DNA from: Propionibacteriaceae bacterium
GTDB lineage: Bacteria > Actinomycetota > Actinomycetes > Propionibacteriales > Propionibacteriaceae
NCBI GenBank assembly: GCA_031262485.1
Contig: JAISHO010000025.1
Location: 23,407 to 87,406, forward strand
DNA length: 64,000 bases
Direction: 5' to 3'
The notes beneath the pieces are model-generated. The model saw nothing but the letters and a program-made list of their open reading frames with translations. It made no database searches and had not been told where the DNA came from. A program made the translations under genes and the position numbers. Below are positions 55,531 through 62,159 of this stretch, piece after piece (positions within the stretch are counted from its first letter, which is position 1; each line of letters starts with the position of its first letter).

Positions 55531-56534
55531 AGTACACCTATCTGGGCCGCACCGGCCTCAAAGTCTCCCGCCTCTGCCTCGGCACGATGAACTGGGGTCC
55601 TCACACCGACGAGAAGGACGCCTTCGCCATCATGGACAAGGCGCTGGAGGAGGGGGTCACCTTCTTCGACACCGCCAACGTCTACGGCGGTCGTGGCCCG
55701 GCCCCGGAGCACGCCGGGTGGACCGAGGAGATCATCGGCCGCTGGTTCGCCCAGGGCGGCGGTCGGCGCGAATCCGTTGTCTTGGCGACGAAGTTCTACA
55801 ACAGCATGAGCGATCAGCTCGACGGCCCCAACGACGCCCCCGGGGTCTCCGCGTACAAGATGCGCCGCCACCTCCAGGCCTCCCTCACCCGGCTGCAGAC
55901 CGACCACGTCGAGCTCTATCAGATGCACCACATCGACCGTCACGCCCCCTGGGATGAGATCTGGGGCGCCTACGAGGCCGTCATCGATCAGGGTCTCGTC
56001 GTCTACGCGGGCTCGAGCAACTTCGGCGCCCGCCACCTGTGCTACGCCCAAGCCGCCGCGCACGAGCGTCATTTCCTCGGGCTCGTCTCCGAGCAGCACC
56101 GCTACAACTTGGCCTGCCGACTGCCGGAGCTCGAGGTCCTCCCCGCCGCTCAGGAACTCGGCCTTGGCGTCATCCCGTGGAGCCCGCTGGCCGGGGGCCT
56201 CCTGGCCGGCCACATCGCTAAGCCCGCCGGTGGCTCGGCCGCCAAGAGCCGCACCGCCGAGGCGATGGCGAACCTGAGCGAGACCGAACGCGACCAGATC
56301 ACGCGTTACACAGAGTTCTGCCGCGAACTCGGCGAGTCGGAGGCCAACGTGGCGCTGGCCTGGCTGCTCGCCAACCCGGCTGTCACCGCGCCCATCATCG
56401 GGCCCAGCCGGATCGAACAGTTGACCGACGCATTGCGCGCCGTCGAGATCGACCTCGACGCCGCCGCTCTGGCCGCCCTCGACGAGATCTTCCCCGGCCC
56501 CGGGGGAGCCGCTCCGGAGGCGTACGCCTGGTGA
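55527..56534 (+). CDS. Aldo/keto reductase
   Basis: 335 residues. The NADPH-dependent reductase barrel has the catalytic tetrad residues visible in FFDTANVYGG (Asp and Tyr), LATKFY (Lys) and LYQMHHIDRH (His). The cofactor-binding C-terminal part is APIIGPSRIEQLTDAL. The start MKYTYLGRTGLKVSRLCLGT is typical of the YajO/Tas-like branch. It begins inside the VanZ-RDD stop (ATGA), so translation is coupled. The biological link between the two is unknown. A strong terminator follows. Confidence 0.93.
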   Translation: MKYTYLGRTGLKVSRLCLGTMNWGPHTDEKDAFAIMDKALEEGVTFFDTANVYGGRGPAPEHAGWTEEIIGRWFAQGGGRRESVVLATKFYNSMSDQLDGPNDAPGVSAYKMRRHLQASLTRLQTDHVELYQMHHIDRHAPWDEIWGAYEAVIDQGLVVYAGSSNFGARHLCYAQAAAHERHFLGLVSEQHRYNLACRLPELEVLPAAQELGLGVIPWSPLAGGLLAGHIAKPAGGSAAKSRTAEAMANLSETERDQITRYTEFCRELGESEANVALAWLLANPAVTAPIIGPSRIEQLTDALRAVEIDLDAAALAALDEIFPGPGGAAPEAYAW

Positions 56535-56556
56535 GGTGAACTCAGCGCTCATATGC

Positions 56557-56591
56557 GAAGGGTGGCCGGCGATCGTCGTCGGCCACCCTTC
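56557..56591 (+). terminator. Aldo/keto reductase terminator
   Basis: GAAGGGTGGCCG and CGGCCACCCTTC form a perfect 12-bp stem with an 11-base loop, 22 bases past the stop. Confidence 0.85.
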
Positions 56592-56738
56592 GTCGTCGAG
56601 GACAAGCCGAGATTTCAACCCTCATCGCAACCTCTCACTGGATCGGCCACGGCACTCTTGTAGAAGGAATGCGAAACACGACGTAGGTACGACGAACGGT
56701 GACCTCCGCACGCCGGAGTGGGTATGTTGCCAAGAATT

Positions 56739-56777
56739 GTGAGGAAATCCTCTTCCCGACGGGGAAGAAATCCTCAC
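56739..56777 (+). promoter_or_regulatory. Two-tier hairpin in the rbpA leader
   Basis: GTGAGGA/TCCTCAC encloses TCTTCCC/GGGAAGA, with small internal loops. It ends 43 bases before the rbpA start, so it is probably in the 5' leader. No known regulatory RNA family is recognised. Confidence 0.5.
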
Positions 56778-56820
56778 GAGCCGACGTTGTTGTGGAGGCG
56801 ATCACACGAGAGGGAGAACC

Positions 56821-57237
56821 ATGACACCAACGACACGCCGGGGACGGAAAGAGACGACGACGGAGGCGTCACCGGAAGCGGAACGTCTGGCGACGGTCAC
56901 ACGCCTGGTCCGTGACGCCGTCGACAACCCCACCCCGTCACCGTCGTCCACCGATCGCGACGAGACAGCCGCCCCCGACCGGGTCACGCTCTCGTTCGCC
57001 TGCGAGCACGGCCACACCTTCGACCTGACGTTCTCCTCCGAAGCTGAGCTTCCCGCCCAATGGGATTGCCCTCACTGCGGGAAGATGGCGGATCGGACCG
57101 ATGGCACGCCGCATCCCGATGAGGCCCCGGCCAAACCGGTCCGCAACGCTTGGGATCGTCTCCGCGAACGGCGCAGCATCGATGATCTCGACGCGCTTTT
57201 GAGCGAGCGGATCGAGGAAATGAGGGTGGCGGCATGA
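56821..57237 (+). CDS. rbpA: RNA polymerase-binding protein RbpA, divergent N-terminus
   Basis: 138 residues. RbpA binds the primary sigma factor and RNA polymerase and stabilises open promoter complexes. The core domain has a zinc-type pattern, FACEHGHTFDLTF and AQWDCPHCGKMA. The C-terminal sigma-interacting helix is WDRLRERRSIDDLDALLSER. The usual N-terminal motif RGSRLGA of the polymerase-cleft tail is absent, replaced by 50 residues of polar sequence starting TPTTRRGRKETTTEAS. The neighbour ppm1 (convergent) supports identity because rbpA-ppm1 adjacency is conserved in actinobacteria. A GAGGGAG-type site precedes the ATG. Confidence 0.88.
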   Translation: MTPTTRRGRKETTTEASPEAERLATVTRLVRDAVDNPTPSPSSTDRDETAAPDRVTLSFACEHGHTFDLTFSSEAELPAQWDCPHCGKMADRTDGTPHPDEAPAKPVRNAWDRLRERRSIDDLDALLSERIEEMRVAA

Positions 57238-57267
57238 GTTCTCGGAAGAATCTGTCGACGACGCGGG

Positions 57268-57288
57268 GCCCGGCCATCTTGGCCGGGC
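57268..57288. terminator. Bidirectional terminator, rbpA and ppm1
   Basis: GCCCGGCC and GGCCGGGC form a perfect 8-bp stem with a 5-base loop. It lies midway between the convergent stops. Confidence 0.7.
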
Positions 57289-57305
57289 TGCCGAAGAACC
57301 CCCAT

Positions 57306-58091
57306 CTAGCTGGCTTGTGCCTCGTCGCCCCGTTCGCCGCCGAAGCGGCCACGGGCCCAGTCCACGACCTGGCCGACCCGATGTTTGAGGCCCCACGCCG
57401 TCGTTCGGACAAAGCCTTCGGCGACGATGGCGCCGCTCATCTTCGATTCACCGCGTTCCCGCTGGATGAACTCGATCGGCACCTCGACGACGCGCAAGCC
57501 ACGCTGGAGCGCGTGCCACGTCAGATCGACTTGAATGTTGTACCCCACTGAGGTGATGTCGTCGAGGATGAGACGCAAAGCGTCGGCCCGGAAGGCGTTG
57601 AAACCGCCGGTGATGTCATGGACGGGAATGCCGACGACGAATCGGGTCCACAGCGACCCGCCCCGGCTCAGCAGCTCACGCGATTTCGGCCAATTGACCA
57701 CCGATCCGCCCGGCACATAGCGCGACCCCTTGACCATGTCGGCGTCCTCAAGCGCCTCGAGAAGCGAGGGCAACTGCTCCGGCTGATGGGATCCGTCGGC
57801 GTCGTGCTCGACGAGGACGCCGTAGTCGCGTTCGAGCCCCCAACGGAACCCGGCCAGGTAGGCCGCGCCGAGGCCGTTCTTCGTCGTGCGGTGCATGACA
57901 TGGACGCGGGGATCGGAGTCGGCCAGGCGATCCGCCGCTTCCCCGGTGCCGTCGGGTGAATTGTCATCGATGATGAGGATGTCCGCTGCGGGGACGGCGG
58001 CCAGGATGCGCTCGGTGATCGGAGCGATGTTGTCGATCTCGTTGTAGGTCGGGATACAGACGAGAACTTTGCCGAGATCGGCGATGGCCAT
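57306..58091 (-). CDS. ppm1: Polyprenol monophosphomannose synthase
   Basis: 261 residues, GT2 family, resembling dolichol-phosphate mannose synthase. It makes polyprenyl-phosphate mannose for lipoglycan and protein mannosylation. VLVCIPTYNEIDNIAPITER starts the fold. The nucleotide-sugar DDNSPDGTGE and the DXD-type HDADGSHQPEQLP are present, as are VKGSRYVPGG and HDITGGFNAFRADALRL. It lacks the fused N-acyltransferase domain of M. tuberculosis Ppm1, and lnt is a separate gene just upstream here. AAGGGGG precedes the ATG. Confidence 0.93.
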   Translation of the reverse strand: MAIADLGKVLVCIPTYNEIDNIAPITERILAAVPAADILIIDDNSPDGTGEAADRLADSDPRVHVMHRTTKNGLGAAYLAGFRWGLERDYGVLVEHDADGSHQPEQLPSLLEALEDADMVKGSRYVPGGSVVNWPKSRELLSRGGSLWTRFVVGIPVHDITGGFNAFRADALRLILDDITSVGYNIQVDLTWHALQRGLRVVEVPIEFIQRERGESKMSGAIVAEGFVRTTAWGLKHRVGQVVDWARGRFGGERGDEAQAS

Positions 58092-58270
58092 GTGACCCCC
58101 TTATGTCATGTCCGGGCCCGTGCCACGGACTGTCGGAACAGAAGGCTACGCCGGTCTGGAAGCGGACGCTAATGTCATTGACGGCGCTTCGCATCCAAGC
58201 CCACCGGCTGCCCGCCGTGCTGTGTCACCGACGATACCCGCCGTGGCGGCTCAGACAGGTGACCGTTGAT

Positions 58271-59941
58271 TCAGTCGTGGCGGCGACGCCGATGATGGGC
58301 GACCATGAGGGCGGCCGCGAGCACGAGTGGCCCGACGATGAGCGCGATCTCGATGAGGCCGCGGTGCTCGACCGCCGGTGTCACCTCGGTGCGGATCGGC
58401 ACCGTCACCGTCGTCGCGTCGGCGGTCGATTGGGTCGTGCGCCAACCGTGGGAACCATCGGCCAGGATGAGCCCGGAGAAGGAATTGGTCGTCGCGACGA
58501 CGATCTCACGGCCAGTCTCCAACGCCCGGGCCTGGGTGATGGCGTCTTGCTGGGCCATCTGCGTCGTTCCGCTATAGGTGCCATTGTTCGTCTGGACGAC
58601 GACGATCTCTGCTCCCGCCGTCGTCTCGTCACCGGTGATCATCTCGTCGACGGTGGCGTCGTAGACCAACTCGAAACAGATGACGTCGCCGATGCGCAGA
58701 TCGCTGTCTTCCAGGGCGACGTCGAGGACTCCGACCGTCTCCCCGGGCACTCCCTGGTCGCCGACCCGCTCGAGGATGGGTAAGAGCGGCAGGAGGACGG
58801 AGCGGAGCGGGATCCGTTCGCCGAAGGGCACGAGGTTGCGTTTGTGATAGACGTCGGTGACTTCATGATCGGTCGTCCACCACAGGGCGCTCGTTTGGCG
58901 TTCGCCCTCCTCGGCCGGTCCTTGGGTGACGGCGCCGACGAGGATGGGAGCTCCGATGATGTCGACCGAAGCCTCGACCTTCGCCGCCGTCGAAGCGTCC
59001 CGAGTGGGGTCGATGTCGGTGGCGTTCTCCGGCCACAGCACGAAGTCGGGCTCGTCGGCCAGCCCGGTGCGCACCTGGGCGGCCAGCATGATCGTCTCGG
59101 AGAGATGGTTGTTCGTCACCGTCTCGGCTCGGCCCAAGGCGCTCGGGCCTTTGCCGGGGACATTGCCTTGGACGACGCCGATCGCCACCGTCGGCGCGTC
59201 AGGCGAAGCGGCGGCCGTCGCCGGCGCGAGCACACCGGCGAGCAGAGAGAGGGCGATAAAACCGGCCGTCACGCCACCGCGGAGGGCAGCGGTCCGTTGG
59301 CGGTGGGCCAGCCAGGCTTGGGCCACGGCGGCGAGGAGGAAACCGCTGGCGGCGAGGATCGCCGATAGAGCGGAGATCGAGATCCAGGGGAACAAACCGT
59401 CAAGCGGGGTTCCGGCGGCGGCGAAACCGAGTCGGCTCCACCCGAATCCGCCGAAGGGCACTCGGCTCGAAGCCCACTCCATGGCGACCCACGCCGAGGT
59501 GGCGATGAGCGGCCAGACCGCCCAGCGCCTGGTCAGAGAGATGAGCGCGCCGATGAGTCCGTACCACAGGGCGAGGAAACCGATGAGCAGCGGCACCGCC
59601 ACCGCGGCGACGGTGTAGATCCAGTAGATCTCGACGCTGAGCATGCCGAGACCGAAGAGATAGCCCCGGGCGAATCCGGCTCCCCAGCGGGCTTGTGTCG
59701 CGGCGAGGGCGGCGACAGCCACTCCGAGCGGGATGAGCGGCCAGATGTGGAAGGGTTGGAATCCCAATCCAGCGGCCATCCCGGCGAGCAGACACACCCC
59801 CGGCCAGAGCCAGCGTTGCCAGCGGGCTGGACGCGCCTGCGCCGTCGTCGTTTCCTTCGTCGCCGCCACTCGAGCCCGGGTCGGCGCCTCGGCCGTTACC
59901 GTGCGGGCCGCGATCCCCGTCGCCATCGCCATCGTCGTCAC
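58271..59941 (-). CDS. lnt: Apolipoprotein N-acyltransferase
   Basis: 556 residues. It N-acylates the lipid-modified cysteine of lipoproteins. Seven or so membrane helices (about 48-250) precede a nitrilase-fold domain. The catalytic Glu is in LWPENATDIDP, Lys in YHKRNLVPFGERIPL, and Cys in DVICFELVYD. The C-terminus has a final helix and a His/Arg-rich tail. Its start overlaps the metW stop by 4 bases (ATGA), so the three genes metX, metW and lnt are coupled. The first 40 residues are an Ala/Thr-rich extension. Confidence 0.94.
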   Translation of the reverse strand: MTTMAMATGIAARTVTAEAPTRARVAATKETTTAQARPARWQRWLWPGVCLLAGMAAGLGFQPFHIWPLIPLGVAVAALAATQARWGAGFARGYLFGLGMLSVEIYWIYTVAAVAVPLLIGFLALWYGLIGALISLTRRWAVWPLIATSAWVAMEWASSRVPFGGFGWSRLGFAAAGTPLDGLFPWISISALSAILAASGFLLAAVAQAWLAHRQRTAALRGGVTAGFIALSLLAGVLAPATAAASPDAPTVAIGVVQGNVPGKGPSALGRAETVTNNHLSETIMLAAQVRTGLADEPDFVLWPENATDIDPTRDASTAAKVEASVDIIGAPILVGAVTQGPAEEGERQTSALWWTTDHEVTDVYHKRNLVPFGERIPLRSVLLPLLPILERVGDQGVPGETVGVLDVALEDSDLRIGDVICFELVYDATVDEMITGDETTAGAEIVVVQTNNGTYSGTTQMAQQDAITQARALETGREIVVATTNSFSGLILADGSHGWRTTQSTADATTVTVPIRTEVTPAVEHRGLIEIALIVGPLVLAAALMVAHHRRRRHD

Positions 59942-60591
59942 CTCTTCACCTCGACACCACCACGATCCGCCCGCGTGCGCGCGCGTCCGATCTCATAGAG
60001 AGCTGCCCCTGCCGCCCAGTTCCGGATCGGCGCCGGCCAGCGGGAGGGGGCTCCACGGGGAGAGAGGGGGACGCACGCGACGATGGGGAGATCGAGGGCG
60101 GCGAGGAGATCTTCGAGATCGTCGAGCGATCCGAAGTGGACGTTGGGGCTGTCGTACCAGTCGAAGGGGAGGTCGGCTGAGACGGGGGCGTGGCCGCCGA
60201 GGAGGAGGAGACGGTTGCGCCAGTAGGCGAAGTTCGGCATCGTCACGAGCACCCGCGGGGCGATCCGGGCCATCTGGGCCAAGACGGTGGCGGGATGGCG
60301 GACCGCTTGGAGGGTACGTGAGAGGACGACGACGTCGAAGGAGTCGTCGGGGAAATCGTCGAGGTCGCGATCGATGTCGAGTTCGGCCACCGGCACGCCG
60401 CGTCCGATCGCCTTCGTCACGCTGACCGGGTCGATCTCCACCCCCATGACGGTGCAGCCGCGCCGGCGCATGAGGTGGTTGAGCAGGGTCGCCGAGCCGC
60501 AGCCAAGGTCGAGGACGCGGCTGCGCGGGGGGATCCGGGCGGCGATGACGCGAAGATCGGTGCGGATCATCTCGCTGACCGGTGTCGTCAT
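59938..60591 (-). CDS. metW: MetW, methionine biosynthesis methyltransferase-like protein
   Basis: 217 residues with a SAM-methyltransferase fold. VLDLGCGSATLLNHLMRRRG is motif I, then GVEIDPVSV, and FDVVVLSRTLQAVRHPATVL is the MetW signature. SPNVHFGSLDDLEDLL is also a MetW trait. MetW works with MetX in homoserine O-acylation in several bacteria. The 4-base overlaps with metX (60588-60591) and lnt (59938-59941) show a tight operon. Confidence 0.94.
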   Translation of the reverse strand: MTTPVSEMIRTDLRVIAARIPPRSRVLDLGCGSATLLNHLMRRRGCTVMGVEIDPVSVTKAIGRGVPVAELDIDRDLDDFPDDSFDVVVLSRTLQAVRHPATVLAQMARIAPRVLVTMPNFAYWRNRLLLLGGHAPVSADLPFDWYDSPNVHFGSLDDLEDLLAALDLPIVACVPLSPRGAPSRWPAPIRNWAAGAALYEIGRARTRADRGGVEVKR

Positions 60592-61877
60592 GATCGTCCC
60601 CCGTTTGACCCCGGCGTGTTCCGAGCGGGGGCCGACGATTCGCCAGCCCGAGGCGCCGGTGGGGCGTCGAGGAAGGCGCGGACGGTGTCGAGATAGCGCG
60701 GGACTTCCAGGAGGAAGGAGTCATGGCCGCTGTCGGAGGGGATTTCCCGGTAGGTGACGGGCGCCCCGGCGGCGATGAGGCGGCGCACGATGCGTCGGGA
60801 ATGGTCGGGGGAGAAGCGCCAATCGGAGCTGAAGGAGCAGACCAAGGTCGCCGGCGCCCGTCGGCTCACCGCCTCGGTCGCGCCGGGTCGGGCGAAGGGG
60901 TCGAAATAGTCCATGACCCGGGAGAGGTAGAGGTAGCTGAGGGCGTCGAAACGGTCGAGGAAGACTTCACCTTGGTGGCGCAGGTAGCTCTCGACCGCGA
61001 AGTCGGCGCCGAAGCCGGGATCGAGGTCGTCGTGTTGGGGGTCGCGTCCGAATTTGGCCGCCAACGCCTCCTCGGAGAGATAGGTGATGTGGGCCATCAT
61101 GCGGGCGATCGCTAGACCGGTCTCCGGCGAGACCCCGTCATCGAGATAGTGGCCGTGGTGGAACCCGGAGTCACGCATGATGGCTTCACGGGCGACCGCC
61201 GAGAAGGCGATGTTCTGGGCTGTCAGCCGACTCGAGGCCGCGATGATGACGGCCGCCTCCATGTCGTCGGGGTGGCGCAACATCCATTCGAGCACCTGCA
61301 TCCCGCCGAGCGATCCGCCGACGACAGCGCGCAACTGGGGCAATTCAAGGTGGCGGCAGAGCGCCCGATGGACGACGACGAAGTCAGACATGTCGAGGAT
61401 GGGGAAGGACAACCCGTACGTGCTCCCCGTCGCCGGGTCGACGCTGGCTGGCCCGGTCGTGCCCTGACAGCCGCCAAGGATGTTCGGGCAGACGACGAAG
61501 AAGCGGTCGGTGTCGATCGGCCGTCCCGGCCCAATCATCGTCGACCACCAGCCCGGTTTCGTGTCGCCCGGGTGGTAGCCGGCGGCGTGGGCGTCGCCGG
61601 TCAGGGCGTGACAGATGAAGATCGCATTGTCTCGTTCAGGCGAGAGAGTCCCGTAGGTCTCGAAGCGAACGTCGACTGGCCCGATGCGCCCGCCTCGGGC
61701 GAGGCGGAGCGGCTCGTCGGTGGTGAAGAGCCGAACCGTTTGGGCGGGTTCCACGAGCCACCGCTCACCGGCCGGCGGTGGAAGCGTGTCCGCCGTCGTC
61801 GATTCCGCCGTCTCATGTCCGTCCTCATGGCGGACAGACCTCTCCGCGGGCACAGCGGCAGCGGAGGAACGACTCAT
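60588..61877 (-). CDS. metX: Homoserine O-acetyltransferase (or succinyltransferase), MetX
   Basis: 429 residues, alpha/beta hydrolase fold. It activates homoserine for methionine synthesis. HALTGDAHAAGYHPGD is the family motif. The catalytic Ser is in VVGGSLGGMQVLEWML, Asp in SFSSDWRFSPDH, and His in SDSGHDSFLLE. The N-terminal 45 residues are extra and polar. The acyl group cannot be assigned firmly from sequence; acetyl is the default for MetX next to MetW. It is the first gene of metX-metW-lnt. Confidence 0.94.
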   Translation of the reverse strand: MSRSSAAAVPAERSVRHEDGHETAESTTADTLPPPAGERWLVEPAQTVRLFTTDEPLRLARGGRIGPVDVRFETYGTLSPERDNAIFICHALTGDAHAAGYHPGDTKPGWWSTMIGPGRPIDTDRFFVVCPNILGGCQGTTGPASVDPATGSTYGLSFPILDMSDFVVVHRALCRHLELPQLRAVVGGSLGGMQVLEWMLRHPDDMEAAVIIAASSRLTAQNIAFSAVAREAIMRDSGFHHGHYLDDGVSPETGLAIARMMAHITYLSEEALAAKFGRDPQHDDLDPGFGADFAVESYLRHQGEVFLDRFDALSYLYLSRVMDYFDPFARPGATEAVSRRAPATLVCSFSSDWRFSPDHSRRIVRRLIAAGAPVTYREIPSDSGHDSFLLEVPRYLDTVRAFLDAPPAPRAGESSAPARNTPGSNGGRS

Positions 61878-61902
61878 GGGACCAGCCTAAGGCGTGTTTC
61901 AA

Positions 61903-61920
61903 ATCTCGTCGTACCGAGAT
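61903..61920. promoter_or_regulatory. Inverted repeat upstream of metX
   Basis: ATCTCG and CGAGAT flank a 6-base spacer, 26 bases upstream of the metX ATG. It may be an operator or a leader hairpin. I see no SAM riboswitch. Confidence 0.4.
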
Positions 61921-62041
61921 GACGGAAGCGATCAGCCGAAGACGCTAAGCTGTGGCCCAGCCCCTGACGAAGGCAGTAGATGGATTGTGCCTTTGTGGCG
62001 GTGTCGTCCGCCGGGGTCATCACGTGAACGAGGAGTTCGGT

Positions 62042-62140
62042 ATGCCCCACAGCACCCTTCGCATTTGGTCCCTCGCCAGCGGCATCTTCGGCGCCGCCGC
62101 CGCGTTCGTCCTCGCGTTCTTCATGGTGCTGAGCCGCTGA
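62042..62140 (+). CDS. 32-residue single-helix membrane peptide
   Basis: It starts MPHSTLRIW, followed by one hydrophobic helix (residues 10-30, [20 protein letters not shown]), and ends LSR. GAGGAG lies 7 bases before the ATG, giving good translation signals. An in-frame GTG 18 bases upstream is an alternative. The gene ends 19 bases before the activator gene and is probably co-transcribed with it. No family is recognised. Small size limits certainty. Confidence 0.6.
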   Translation: MPHSTLRIWSLASGIFGAAAAFVLAFFMVLSR

Positions 62141-62159
62141 GCGGAAGGCCTTCGACACT

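Noticed and set aside
56676..56700. Possible sigma-R/H type promoter (GGAAT) upstream of rbpA
   Set aside because: GGAAT at 56676 is not followed by GTT at 18-19 bases, so the consensus is not met.
61878..62041. SAM or other methionine riboswitch before metX
   Set aside because: The leader is short and shows only a 6-bp inverted repeat; no SAM-I, SAM-II or SAM-IV architecture could be traced.
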